Positions 36,902 through 50,502 of a stretch of DNA of 64,000 bases are shown one piece after another. Location of the stretch: assembly GCA_022393335.1 (NCBI GenBank), contig JAJEKB010001325.1, positions 38,046 to 102,045 of the forward strand. Reading direction: 5' to 3'. Source of the stretch: Macrotrachela quadricornifera. Lineage: Eukaryota; Rotifera; Eurotatoria; Philodinida; Philodinidae. The notes under the pieces were generated by a model, which saw only the letters and a program-made list of their open reading frames with translations, ran no database searches and had not been told where the DNA came from. Numbering within the stretch: position 1 is the first letter of the stretch; every line of letters starts with the position of its first letter. The position numbers were made by a program, and so were the translations under genes.

Positions 36902-38665
36902 CAAATTTTCATTTCTCTTTTTTTTTTCTATTTGTGACTATATTACTTCTTTTTTTTTTATATTAAATGAGAAAAAAAAAAACTTCATTGAAAATTGAAG
37001 TGTAAAAAAAAAGTGCGTCGATGATCGATTTTGCCCGCAAGCTACTTGTTATTCCATTGATTGTCGATAGTAGCAACATGAACAAATATATTCATCAAAA
37101 ATTGATCATTTTATTCAAATAAAAAAACAAAATCTTTTTTTCTACATCATCACCTTCTGACTTTTCATCATTAAATAATAAAAAATAAATTAGACTAATT
37201 ATAAGTACCATCATTTGTCTGACAGATACTTCAATTTCTATATATATATGTCCTTGATTGATATGTCACTAGAGTAGTCAATAGTTGATTGGAGTGGATC
37301 TGTCATCATTTACTTTCATTACTAATGTTAGCACACGTGCTACTATGACCATTTATTTATTGTACTCTTGGGAAATAGAAACAGTTATTTATAGTATGAC
37401 TATTGTTTTTGACGTTAAACGTGCATACGAGTAAGGTCACGCGTTGTCAATCATCATCAATATTCAATCCATCCTATGATTAGGGTGTGTAGTTAAAGAT
37501 GAACACATTTAGATATTGATTGAAAAGAATGAATATAATGATCAGTTTACAGACTAGTGATTAAAAGAGAGAGAAAGAGAGAAGAAGAAGAAGGAAAAAA
37601 GAAGACTCATTTATTTCATTGTGTGACAAATTGAACTAAACTTGACATTGACAGCAATTCGATTGCTCTGTTAAGTTCCGGACACACCCTGATAGATTTA
37701 TAAGAATGAAAAGTCAAGGATCTTCTCTAATATAAATAATCACAAAAAAAAATATATTCAATCATCACAATAAATAAAGATTGACATATCATGATAGAGA
37801 TCAATTACTTTATTTTATTTATTTTTTTCCGTTTTTTTTTGTTATACATTCCAATTCTATCTTATTTATACAATCGATAACATATGAGACATTATTAAGT
37901 AATACAGCTGATTCTCATCGTATAGAAACTGTTACACATTAGAAACTATCAATGATGACGAAAAATCGATAAGTTACATGTCAATATTTGATGTTACATT
38001 TCTATATACATATATAGTGTTATCATATTCTTATTACTTTATATTGAGTAGATACTTTAACTTTAGTTCGCATTCTTGGACTTCTTCATTTTATATATAA
38101 ACGTCGCCGACAAGTAGACAGACTGTAGGGCGTAATCAAATAGTCATACATCATCATTTCTTGTCTTCAAACGGGGCGTTTAATAGTTGACCCGATCGAT
38201 TTAAAGTTGTTTCTTTTTTCATCCGTGTCGAATGCGTGACAGAAATATGTGTTTGTATAGGTCAAAAATGAATAACAACTATCGTTATCAATCAATGAAA
38301 AGAAAAGAAAAAAGGAGTGAACAAATACAATTGAATAGCTCATAAAAATAACGAACGTCATAAAATAAGTTCAAACAAAAATAAATAAATATATACGATT
38401 ATCCATTAAAAGTTATTTCGATTCTTTATGAATCAATGAAAAAAAAGAATTTTTCAAAGATAAAAGTCATTTGATATTATAATAACAGAAACTATAGAAA
38501 TGCAATTGATTTTTTTTTCAATTAATAGAATAATTTAATTTATTTTTTATTGTTTTTTTTCTTCATCATCTGTATACAAGTTTACCTATACATAAAACGA
38601 GCACAAGACGAAACACCAAAAAAAAAAAAACATAAAAAAAAGAAAACGAAATATCTAGGAAAAAA
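36902..38665. other. Intergenic, TIR gene promoter side to TRIM9 3' end
   Basis: 1.76 kb. It contains the upstream region of the TIR-SAM gene and the 3' flank of the TRIM9-like gene, with a purine-rich GA tract at about 37567-37596. No coding signal on either strand; the minus frame 38167-38361 is low-complexity Phe/Ser. Confidence 0.6.
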
Positions 38666-41600
38666 TTACAAGTCATGATTTATTTGTCTTGGAGGATCAA
38701 GTCCTGAGACAAGTGTCAATTGAACATTTTTATTTAAACTAACAGCTGGATAATAAACACCACCTTGTGTTAAATTTGAAAATGCTATTGGACCATGTGC
38801 TTCGTCATTTATATAAAAACTTAATGTACCATTATTTAAATCTAATAAAATTCCAATTACTGAACCAACAGTTATTCCACCATTAATACGATTTGTATGT
38901 TGTCCATTATGCATAAACCATGAACGTTGACAATCAATATACATACACCATGATTTTGAATCTTTTCCTTAAAATACAAAATATGTTTCTTCTGAATAAA
39001 AGAAAAAAAAAGAAAATTTTACCAAGCATATGTTCTTTTAAAACATCAAAACGAGCAACACCAAATGCTGGATCAGGTTTATCATCATAACGTTGTATAG
39101 TTATTTCCCAATAATGTATACCATTACGAAAACCACGTGAACCAAGTGCAACACGTTCTTGTGAACTAAGACATGTTATAGAATCAAAATTAAAATGATT
39201 GTTATTTGATAAAAATTGTATATCCGGATGTGCTGTTCGAGGATTAAATGTAAACCAAGAAACTATAGATGATAAAGAGAATTAAAAGGAAAAATTATAA
39301 ATATCCTGTTTGATTTATTTACATACCGGAAGATGAATGAAGCGTTATACATTCGCTATAGGCACTTTCACCTGCTTGATTGTAAGCTTTTACTCTTGCT
39401 GTATATACATTTGATGGAAGAAGACCATCAACTGCACACATTGTTTCAGTGCCATCATATACTTCCTATATATACATGAGATATGATTTATATGAAAAGA
39501 AAATATTATTATTATTTTTTACTCGAAAATCTGATACAAATGTTCCATCATCTAATTCAAGAATAAAACCTTGTATAGCTCCAACATCACGCATAGACCA
39601 TGCAAGTGTTCCAGATATTGTACCCGATTGTTCATCATGGCATAGACATTGTTCGGCAATAAAACGAGGAGATAAGGGTGCTAAAAGAAAAAAAAAAGAA
39701 GAAAATGAAGAACATCAATTTACGTAATACAACGTCAATATTAGCTCATTCGATTAACACATATATAAAAAGCATTGTTCATTTTATTGTTAATCGAACT
39801 CTCTTATTCTCTCACGAGAGACCAAAGCAAAAAAAGATCCTTGAAAAGCATAAAAGGAAATCCGTACATGGCTGTTACTATGAGAAATCTCTTAACATCA
39901 TCAAAAAAGAAAAAGAAGTATTTCCGTTAAATGATAAAATCTTTTTTTTTTTTCCTCGATGTATTTAAAAAGAAAAAGAAATCAAGGTCAATCTTGATCA
40001 TATTGATAATATAAAACATATGTAAAGAAGAAAAAAAACAAACAAAAGACAATCAATATATAATATTATCCGGAAATCTCTTTTCAAGCATATATATTAA
40101 CATAAAACATGTGTCAATTTATTCATTAATCCATAAATAATTTCTATCAATCATTAAATAATAAAATATCATTTGAAAATTTATTTTTTATGATATAATT
40201 TAAACAATGATGAGAATATTCACATATGTATATACTTCCTTTTTGTTTATGTATTGTCTCGTTTATCAAAAAAAAAGAAAAGAAAGAAAGAAAAAAAGAA
40301 GTTATGTGAACATTAATATACCGCAAAGAGATGTCTGTTGTAATTTAATATTTCGAATGTTTATAAAGAAAAATGTTTTGTCTAAGTAAATATAGATAGA
40401 ACATACTAATTGTTTCTTTGTATAAAACAGAAATACTTAATCGAGAAATATTCTTTTATCAAATATAAATTGATTAGACAATATATTATTTCGGATGATG
40501 TATTTATATAAATAAATAAATAGATTAATTCTTACGTTTTATTTGTTGGAATTGTAAATGATGAATATCTCGATAAATACATTCAGTATTAAATGTAAAA
40601 TCAAATTCATATGATGTATGTGGTTTACATTCATATTCATCAGAAAAATGTTCATATATTGATGAACATTTACTATTTAAACCATGACATACCTTAAAAA
40701 AAGAATAAATTTTTTGTGAAAAAAAGAGAATAAAATTTTTGAATAACAAACTTGAAGATAAGCATATGGATCAGACTCTTTTAATGCTTCAATTGAAAAT
40801 TGTAAAAAACCTGTTGTTTGTTGTATATGTGTATTATATGTTGAATATTGTTGATGTATTAAAGAAATTTTTCTTTCAATTTCTTTATGAATATATGTTA
40901 ATAATTCTTGTTTCTTATTTTCAAGTGTTCGAATAAGATTATCAATATCTTTAATTAAATTTTTTTCAAATATTTCACCATTTTTCTATTTGAATAACAA
41001 AAAAAAAAGAAAATAAAAGTAAATTTCTGTTTTTATTTTATTGTTTAATAGATTTTCTTTTTATTTATTCAATCATTTTTTATCATTGAAATGATTTTAT
41101 CAAGAGAGAAATATGATGATGATGATGATGATGATGTTGTTACGTTGCTTTAGCTTTTTATTCTTGCATGTATTCACATCCGACATGCACATCTCTTGAG
41201 GAATAGAAAGAAAAGAGATTCTTCTAACAAGGTTATTTTGTTTGAATGATGGATCTAATGAAGCATACGACTAATAGTCATTAGACATTCCCGAACGAAA
41301 AAGATCAGATTTATTCTTTCTTGTTTTGTTTGCTTCTTTTATTCTCTGTATATATTATTATTATTATTCTATAATTTAAATAAGAACAATTGCCAGGTGA
41401 TTTAAATTTATTTCTCAGTTGGATCAATTTATTTAATCGAATGATAAAATAAATATCGAAACTGAACATTGACCTTCAATAATAAATGCCTAGACGATTG
41501 ACCATCTGCCTTGATTATCTCTATCTATGTTAACCTCCTGCTAGCTGTCTTCAACTATTCCATTCTCTACTAGTTATTCATTTGTCTTAAAAGAAGAAGA

Positions 41601-43892
41601 AGATGAAGAATGATATGAATCTTATCAGAAGTAAATTACCTTGATATAGTCTGGATATAGCTTTAATTTGGTTAAAAATTCTGCACCATATTTAGCTTTT
41701 TCCGATAAACATTGTAGTTGTGATGACAATTGAGTCTAGACACAAGGACAGACATTAAAAAAATTTTTTTTTGTTTTGTTAATAATATTAAAATTTGATT
41801 AATGATAATAAAAGAAATAAAAAAAAAATAATAAAAAAGAGGAGGTGTCACTAAGTCACATTAAAAATTCGAAAAAAAAAGAATGTGATTTATGCATACA
41901 TATATATTTCCGTTGATTGCATCATCATACTTTTTTTTTTCAATTTACATAGTAATGTTTCTTGAGAAGACAAGCGGAACAAGAAACTGGAAGTTTGTAT
42001 TATAATAGAAAAAAAAAAAAGAAGCACGACACTTCACCTCGTGTTAGAACAATAATAGTTTAGATAGCATACGCATACATATAGACGGTCATCAAAAAGA
42101 ATCTTGCCGCTCGAGTGAGAGTGGTCATCCGGTCTTTTTCCATTGTTTGCATCGTTAATTGAAAAAAGAGAAATAGAGGTTTTTTTTCCGTTTTTTTTTG
42201 CACTCATTAATAATAAAAATAATGTGAAAAGAGAAGATGATAGACAAGGGACAATGGTCAGATTAGATGAATACTTATATGTACATACCCGAGAGGAAAA
42301 AAAACTGAATCAAATGTCTTTCATGATGCTATGTTATGTAACAGGTGAAAAGTTCAAAGACTATTTAAGAGTAAATCCCAAATGAATGTTTTAAGTGTAT
42401 ATATATATAAATATTTTTGCTTCGTTAATTTTCAAAAACAATATGTATTTATGATCATCTATCATTATTTGAAAAATGTGAAAACAATAAGATGAATTGT
42501 TATGATTGAATTGATGAGATATACGATTGATCTTTATGACATGCGCACGCGTGAGCACTCAGGCCGACGCCTTCGTATTTCTCAGGGTCATCAGTTGAAA
42601 CAAATTTTTTTTGTCTTCTCGCTCGAGTGACAACAGATGCGCTCAAGTATATATATGTATATGCGAATGGGAAAGAAGAGGCAACATGTTCAACTATTTG
42701 GAATATTATAGAAAGCAAAAGACATTAGTCAGCACATTTCCTGTTTTTTGTCTTTGTCTCGTGAGGATCGGAAATGTGTCCGACGTTCGAATTTGATTCT
42801 TCTCCTTCATTCTTTTTTTTTGTCATAAAAAAAAACGCGAGAGAAGGACGCCTCAGGGCTAACTGACCATTCTCTCGAGAAAGCAAGGAGACGGATGTGA
42901 TCTTGACCGTATGTATGTGCGTGATAAGCATTGTGTCTGCACTAGTAAACTAAACTGGACAGACAGACGAGAGTTGATTAAAAAAATGAAAGAAAGAAAG
43001 AAAGAATGACTTCCTTTTTCAATATGCAATCACTGAATTTTCGATTTACCTTATAGAGTTTACTGGCTTGTTGAATAGATACAATATCATGATTTGTATG
43101 TATTGAACATTGTTGACAACATTCCAATCGACAATGAAGACAATATGATGTTGCTAAACGATTTGAATGTTCATGACAAAAAATTTTTTCATTAATATTA
43201 TTAGGTAATTGTTGTAATGCATCAATAAAATTATGTTTTGAATATGGACCACGCATTGGATGATATTGATCACGACATTGATCACAATATCCAATTCGAC
43301 ATTGTTCACAAATACGTGTAATTATTCGTTCTTCTGAAGGTCGACATAATTGACACTTTGGTGCTTGTTGTTGTTCAGATGATATTTCTCCATGATAACG
43401 ATTAATAATATCAGCAAGAAGACGATTTTTTGGTAAACTTTTTACACCAGTTATATCCATAAAAATTGTTTTTGAACATACAGGACATTGTAAACAAGTT
43501 GAATATGTTTTAGTTGTTTGATGGCGAGTAGGTGTTGTTGATAAAAATGATGATGATGTTGATATTTCAGGTAAAGCTGGTGGTAAAAGTAAACTAGATG
43601 GACGACTGGAAGATGATATAGATGATGATGAACTAGATGATGATGATGATGATGATGGTGAATGTCGATTTAAAATAACACCTGAATCATTGTCACTTGT
43701 TAGTGAAAGTTTATCAAGATCGGATGCAAAAGATGTTGATGATATATCATATGTAGATTGATTTTGATGATGTTCATTTGTTGGTTGAATGGAAGTCAAT
43801 GCACATGTATAACATAGAGAATGTGTACATGGTAAATAAACAGGTGAACGATAATATTCTTTACATGATGGACAACGAAGTTCGAGATCCAT
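38666..43892 (-). CDS. TRIM9: TRIM9/TRIM67-type E3 ubiquitin ligase (RING, B-boxes, COS, FN3, SPRY)
   Basis: Class I TRIM ubiquitin ligase; family members act in neurons on cytoskeleton and vesicle-fusion proteins in axon guidance. Eight exons join in frame (43892-43050, 41735-41640, 40985-40752, 40692-40536, 39680-39523, 39465-39327, 39262-39023, 38967-38666), giving 722 aa against about 710 in human TRIM9. A split RING ([20 protein letters not shown] and, after a Ser-rich insert, CPVCSK) starts the protein, as in TRIM9. Then come B-box1 ([18 protein letters not shown]), B-box2 ([20 protein letters not shown]), coiled coil/COS, FN3 ([20 protein letters not shown]) and SPRY ([62 protein letters not shown]). 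The poly-Ser run comes from a TGATGA-type microsatellite. Intron 1 is 1314 bp, long for this window. Confidence 0.93.
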
Positions 43893-43989
43893 TCGTTCAA
43901 CTATATCTCTTTTGAGACAAGTGACGATGAAGAATGATAATTTTTTCTATGTGTATCTATATGTATGTATATATGTTCAACATTAGACG

Positions 43990-44020
<31 letters not shown>

Positions 44021-45177
44021 CATGCATCTCTTTCTATTTCTCATCGAAAGAGGAGAAGAAAAAAAAATCTTTCTCCATCTTTCTTTCTATTGTTAGACCC
44101 GTTCTTTCTCGTTTTCTTTTTTTATGAGCTAAAAGAGAAAAGAAAACGAGAGATTTTTACTCTCTTTCTTTTTTTCTTTCTCTCTCTCTCTCTTGTGTCT
44201 ATCGCGTTCAGTAGTTTACTCTAATGAGCTACAGGATTCGTAGATATTGTATGTTTTGGGGCCGAATAAATGGCGTAATCCATGATCAATGTCCACACAA
44301 AAAAGAATGTTAAAATAATAGATAATAAAAGACCAATCTTACTCATCATTTTTTTTTGTCTTCACATTTATTCAAGCATTTTTTTCTATCGACGAGACCG
44401 ATGAACTTTAGTAAGGCAATGCCATGATGATAATGATGATGAATAAGCAATCTCATATTATTTTTCTAATTATTTTTCTTGTTCTTGTTTTACACACTTG
44501 TTATTATTATTATATGATCGTTACTATTAAGCTCGATTCAGACAATTATTATGTTTAAAAAGAAATTAACAATTGTTTCTTTCTTGAAATGTAATTCTCA
44601 CATTGATGTCTATTGTCTTTCTTAAAAATAAAAAAAAAAAAACGACATAAATATTGCAAAGCAATTTATTTATTAAGAAAATAAGTAGATGAGAAAAAAA
44701 TTCTTTATATTAAATCTGTCAAATATATGTTTATATTTTCTTTTTGTTTGTTAGTTTTGTAAATTATAAGAGAAAATTTTTGCCTATCTATCAATTTCTT
44801 TCTTTCATCTATTCTCACTAGAGAATCAATAATATTATCCCTTGTGATATGTTATCTAGTCACAAGTATAACTCATTCATTTAATTACAAAATGATATAT
44901 TAGAAATATATTTATAGTTTTATTTATATAAAATATTGAAAAATGTTTTGATTTAATTTTCTTATTAAATTTAAATTAAAAATCTATAAAATAGATTCTT
45001 CAAAGAACATCAACTATCGATATGTTGTCATGCATCTTTTTTGTCTTCACTTCAAATTTTAATTCTATATTATTCTCCTTTGTTTTTTTTTTGATGAGAT
45101 TCTTTTTTTTTTTTAATCAAAAGTCTTTCTTCAGCAAATATATATATATGTAGATCAATTGAATTTTGTAACTAAAA
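43893..45177. promoter_or_regulatory. Head-to-head intergenic region TRIM9/type II membrane protein
   Basis: 1.29 kb between divergent start codons. A (GA)n tract at about 43987-44021 and a (CT)n tract at about 44178-44195 lie 95-300 bp upstream of the TRIM9 start; GAGA-type repeats are common near animal promoters. The rest is AT-rich. The plus frame 43934-44224 only reads through the GA repeats and is not a gene. Confidence 0.45.
43987..44021. repeat. (GA)n purine tract
   Basis: Nearly pure GAGAGA run with one GGG interruption, about 95 bp before the TRIM9 start codon. It could be a GAGA-factor-like site or a plain microsatellite. Confidence 0.85.
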
Positions 45178-46527
45178 ATGAATTCTAATATGGATATGAA
45201 TCGTGATTTTGATCGAATAATAGTACATCGTATATCTCGGAAAAATTCTTTAAAACGAAATAATGATAAAAAACTTCATTCAAGTCATTTAAAAACATCC
45301 CAATCATATATTAGACATCGAACAAATTTAAATAGTACTCGTTTTGCTAATATATCTGTATGTCATTCGGGTTTATCAACAAATTCTAGAAAGATGATAA
45401 TTATCAATTCGGAACAAAATAAAGAACAAGAAAATCAAATTTCATCATCAATAAAAGAAGAAAAAATGCATGTGAATTTATCTGATCCTATTCAAGATTT
45501 TCATTCTATTAATTCAATTAGAAATTCAACAACATATTTTGATATGTATAATACACATCGAATATTAAGTCGTAATCATCGAATAAGTCCTATTAATGAT
45601 CGAAATTTATGTCAAAATGAATTTACAACAGATATATTTGAAAAGTATGTTAAATAATTATTAAAAAAATGTTTGTTTTATTCTTTAAAAAAAAACTTCA
45701 TAGAAAAAAAAGAAAGAAAAAAAGATCTAAACTATTCTTTTATAAACTTGGTTTATGTATTCTTCTCTTACTTTTACTTATCGGAGGTATTATTGCTATA
45801 CTTATATATGCATTAAATCAATCGACAAGTAAATAAATTTATCTTTTGTTTTGATATAGTTTTTGATTATCTTACATTTTTAGGCTCTACAACTACAAGT
45901 GAAATTTTTGAGTTTTCTTTTTCTTTTCTAATTTTTTTTTTTGATTTTATTTTAGCAATAACTACTGTATCTTCAGGTAAATATTTTTTATATCTATTAT
46001 AAATCAATTTTTCTTTTATAGTTCTAACAACTACTCAAAATTCTGCATGTACAACTGGTGGTATCATATGTCCTGCACCAATATTTTCTATAAATGGAAC
46101 AGGAAATTGTACAAGATCATCAATATCATATCTTTATTATACTTGTTGTTATCAAGCAATATCAACTCAATTAACAATTGAATTTAAACTTATAGAACAA
46201 GTTAGTCATTGGTCTATTGATGATGTTAGTATGACACAAGGTAATGGTGAACTTATAATTAATGGTGGCTTTGAAGCGAATTTAACTGGATGGATAATAA
46301 CTTCAGCAAATCATTCAATAACACCTTTAGCATATTTTTCACCAGGTACATCACATTCTGGTTTATCATATCTTCATTCCGAAGCAACATTAACATCGGA
46401 TTCTATAAAACAAACTGTTAATGTTATTCAAGGACAATATGTAAATGTTAGTTTCTGGTGGAGAGATGAAGGTGGTTCAGCTGGTCCAACAGAAAGATGT
46501 GAAGGAACTATTACACTTACTCCATAA
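45178..46527 (+). CDS. Type II membrane protein with NGGFE-type ectodomain (copy A)
   Basis: Five exons join in frame (45178-45644, 45704-45828, 45884-45898, 45956-45976, 46022-46527), giving 377 aa. Residues 1-155 form a Ser/Asn/Arg-rich cytoplasmic part. A Lys/Arg cluster (KKKRKKRSK) then precedes one membrane segment (LGLCILLLLLIGGIIAILIY), which sets a type II orientation. Two microexons of 15 and 21 bp encode a Ser/Thr stalk. The extracellular exon has four spaced cysteines, a LTIEF...SHWSIDDVSM segment, then ELIINGGFEANLTGWII and a beta-rich end with YVNVSFWWRDEG. The NGGFE...GW pattern is typical of galactose-binding-like or carbohydrate-binding jelly-roll domains; that assignment is inference. 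Ligand unknown. It converges with a paralogue whose stop lies only 109 bp away. Confidence 0.7.
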
Positions 46528-46636
46528 GTATATTGAAAAATTCGAAATATAAATTTAATATTATAATGAATAATTTTTTTTTTTTTAATTTATTATTAAA
46601 AAATAAAATTTTGAAAATCTATTAAATTGTTATTTT

Positions 46637-47794
46637 TTATATTAATTTAACAGTTGCTTGACAAATTTTTCCTGGAATATATGTTGTACTACCTTCATCA
46701 GCCCACCAAAAACTAATATTTATATTTTGTCCTTGTATTATATTAAATGTTTGTTTTAAATAAGCTGGAGCATTTTGTGATCCACCATAAAGATAAGATG
46801 AACCAGTATGTGATGAACTAATTTGATTATGAACATATGTTGTTGTTGTTGCATTTGGTAACATTGTTAATATCCATCCATTTAAATTTGATTCAAAACC
46901 ACCATTTATAATAAGTTCACCATTATTTTGTATTGCACTAATATCATCAATAGACCAATGTGATATATCATCTTGCAAGTAAAATTCAATTGTTAATTGT
47001 GTTGATATAGGTGATAAATAACAACATGAATAATAATTATATGATGTTGGAGTACAATAATAATTCCAATGAAATATTGGTGTTGAACATATTAAACTAC
47101 CTGATGTACAAGCAAAATTTTGTGTAGTTGTTAATTCTTTTTTTTTATTCAAAATAAAAATATAAAAATAATCGAAATTTAAATAAAAAAGGAGTACTTA
47201 CGATTTGTTGAAGAAGTTGTTTCTAAATAAAATATATATATATAATTTATAATTATTATAACAAAAAAATAAAATTTACTTGAATTATTTAATTTTAATG
47301 GTAATACAATAGATAAAACAATTAATAATATTAGAAGTATAGATATTATAATACATAAAAATATTTTACGACGAGAACAAAAAGAATTTTTTTTACTATA
47401 AAAAGAAATAAAATTTGAAAAAAAAGTTTATTTTGAAATTTTACTTTTTTTTATTATCTAATTCATTTGAAATATCATGTTGATTAGATTTAATAGATTT
47501 TTTTGAAATTGATTTAGATCGTAAATTTAATACTGAAGGATGTATGTCAGTTGATAAATTCATGTTTTGAGATTTATTATTTACATTATTTGATGATAAA
47601 ACAAAAGATTGTTGAGATATTGATGATCGTCGTTGCATTGAAACACCATGAAAACGAGCTCGTTGAAGTTTTGAATTACATTCAACTTTTAATTCAACAT
47701 TTTTCACACTATCTGATGAGTATATTCGTGATAAATTTCGATTAGATAGTGATTGAATACCAGTTGAACGAGAATGATTATCTTTTCTATTCAT
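46637..47794 (-). CDS. Type II membrane protein with NGGFE-type ectodomain (copy B)
   Basis: Paralogue of the convergent plus-strand gene. Four exons join in frame (47794-47445, 47395-47280, 47222-47202, 47136-46637), giving 328 aa. The order is the same: Ser/Asn-rich cytoplasmic tail, basic SRRK cluster, membrane segment (IFLCIIISILLILLIVLSIV), Ser/Thr stalk from a 21-bp microexon, then the ectodomain. The ectodomain shares LTTTQNxAC, ISTQLTIEF, SHWSIDD, NGELIINGGFE and NISFWWADEG with copy A. The cytoplasmic halves of the two proteins show little similarity, so the ectodomain is the conserved part. One stalk microexon present in copy A is absent here. Function unknown; cell-surface recognition is a reasonable guess. 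Confidence 0.7.
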
Positions 47795-49274
47795 AATTCA
47801 ATTTCATTCTAAGAAGAATAGAATATAATTTTAAAAAAAAATAAAAAAGAACTCGATCAACTTAAAACTATTCTTAACAGAATGAGCAAATGTATATATA
47901 ATAAAAACATAGAAATGTTATAAAGTATTAAAAAAAGAATTCAATTGAAATAAGATTTTATTTTAGAATATTATTTGGTTGAGATGGAATTATATTTTGG
48001 CTTCATTCAATTTTATATTCAAAAAAACAAAATGATCTAGCAAAAATATTATTTTATACTGAGATTATAGATGTATTTTATTTGTTGTAATTAAAACACG
48101 CAATATTTTCAAAATAAAAAAAAGTCGTTTAATCGCTTGATGAAGTTTTTCATCAATAATGTACAGATTCAGTTAATTATCAATGACAAATAAATAAGAA
48201 TTAGTTAATAGATTTGAACTATTACTTATATTTCTTGTTTTATCAATGATCATAATATTGTTTGATTGATTAACGAAGAAAAGTTGGATGCTTCAGTTTT
48301 ATAAATGTTCTATACAAATCTTACTCATAGAATCTAATGCATCTCCTGCAGGGTTTAAAAGCATTATCAACATGGAACTTTTTATTCTATTAATGTCACC
48401 CTTAATAAGTATCCAATGAACTATGTCTATACTTTATTAAGTATATCAGTATGGATAACACATATTGTTATATTATAAGTTTTATTAGCAACATTCAACT
48501 CCAATTCTTTAGAAACGTGTATTTGAATTGTTCAAATAGAAAACATCCAGAAAAAGTTTTAGAACTGATTTTGATACAGATCATTCCCTGATACATTTAA
48601 GATATACTTATTCATACCAGAAACTATGATAGCTATTAATGCATCAGTTCTTTTATATGCACTGAAAAACTATATGTCACAGTACTTTAGAGGAAGTAAT
48701 TGTTGTTTATTATAAGATTATACACACACAATATTGAAAAACAATCGAATTACACTTATAATACAGTAACGCGCGTCATTCTATTCTGGCTTTTACTAAA
48801 TTCTCTAATAATCAGTTAACTTTTAGTTGTATTGACTATAAACACACTTTATAATATTCTTTACATTCATTAAAATCATCGTCAAAAGATGGCCATTTTC
48901 CCCATGACTATCAGATATTTCTTAAATATATCGTAGTAACCGTATAGAAACTATATTTCAGATAGACAGACATAGATATAAATGGACTCTCATTCCTACA
49001 GCTTATCCTTTCAATTTAAGGGACACACTGGATAACGACTTCTCGAAAAAATTAAGACATGTCCTATGACTGTTTAAATTATTTTTCCTTTGTATTCTTA
49101 TCCTTAACAGAATTTGAATCGATTTCCTATACTCATAATTCTGTCACTACAGAGTCCTTTTATCTACAACAGTTAAATACCCATATGTAATATAGGGGAA
49201 GTTAGCGACGGATTCGAGTTTTTTCAGATCGATTCGCAGAATCACATATGTCAAGTGTGGTATATTGTGTGCTA

Positions 49275-49297
49275 GATAGAACTCAATGAGTTCTATC
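49275..49297. repeat. 23-bp palindrome, GATAGA type (copy 1)
   Basis: GATAGAACTCA, one central A, TGAGTTCTATC: perfect 11-bp arms. Same total length and outer arm as copies 2 and 3. Confidence 0.75.
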
Positions 49298-50283
49298 GAA
49301 TGGTATACTTACTTTTAAAAATGAGATTAATAACACTAATGAAGACTTATAGTTTTTGGAACATATAAAAAATGTTTCATATAACGATTCGCTCGATAAA
49401 TCATGCCACATGTCAAATTAGTTGCATTTCACTCATTTTGATGAGCTCTATCGATTGATATATAATTTGTCATTACTCAAATAAAATTTTGGATTACAAC
49501 ATTTATTAATATACTATTTTAACATAAATTGTTTTTATCTTATTTAATTTTTTGTTTTCTAGCTGAATTTATTATTCCAGTCATCAATATAGTGATAAAA
49601 TCATTTCGATTAATTTATACAACTATATTTACTATTGAACATCTCTAGCTTAAAATTTTTTTCTTCAAATTGAATACTAAACAAATATTATTATTAATCT
49701 AAATTGAAATAAAATCACTTTATTTCTTACGAAGTTTTCACTCGTTAGATTTATCATTCAATGTTTCAATTCAATTATTAAATTTAACCGATATTATCAT
49801 TTCTTTATTTAAATATAGTCTAAATAATTAAAAAAAGCTCTAAAACTAGCTAATAAAACTTTTGTAACCGTATACTTGACTCAGACTACGTTCGATTGTC
49901 ACGAAATTAGTCTTATAAGGAAGAGATCCTTCAAACTTAGAGTTACACCAAGTATTGAATAGAATGGTTTTGAATTCGAGGAGAAAATAAAATTTTACTA
50001 TTGGAAATTTCGACACTTTTGCACTTCTTCATTTTCGGTGCTATTTCTATAATCTTAAATTTACCTGTAAGATTTTATAACTAAATTAGGCTAAAATTAC
50101 ATGGATTAATGGAGAAATTGTTAATCAATGAGACTGTATATTAATCGCAAAGATCGGCATAGCTAGACAAGTTTAATTTATTCGTGAAAAACAGATAATT
50201 GATGATCCGTCAAAAAAAATTGTTAAACGTTCACTAAATTTCCAGTCGAAGTAGAAAATAAATTGGCAAAAAATATATAGTTC

Positions 50284-50306
50284 GATAGAGAAGTGAATTC
50301 TCTATC
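50284..50306. repeat. 23-bp palindrome, GATAGAG type (copy 2)
   Basis: GATAGAG, nine-base spacer, CTCTATC. Its 7-bp arms agree with copy 3, which starts 196 bp further on. Confidence 0.7.
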
Positions 50307-50479
50307 TGATTACATAAAAGGAGAAATATTCGCTTGTTCAATACATTATAATTACTTGAATTACTCGACAAAAATATCTCAAAATTCAACAGAAAAAAAA
50401 GATTTCTTTACCTACTTCACGAAACTTACTAATTTTTTAACCAACATATTAGATTAATCAAATGAAAACTATACCGTTG

Positions 50480-50502
50480 GATAGAGTAATCAACGCTCTA
50501 TC
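50480..50502. repeat. 23-bp palindrome, GATAGAG type (copy 3)
   Basis: GATAGAG, spacer TAATCAACG, CTCTATC. Flanks resemble those of copy 2 (an A-rich stretch ending in ATATAG or ATACCG directly before it). Confidence 0.7.

Noticed and set aside
41118..41136. GATGAT trinucleotide run in TRIM9 intron 1 as an expandable repeat of interest
   Set aside because: Short (about six units) and intronic; ordinary microsatellite.
43934..44224. 96-aa plus-strand frame opposite the TRIM9 promoter
   Set aside because: Encoded by GA/CT simple repeats and poly-T; low complexity only.
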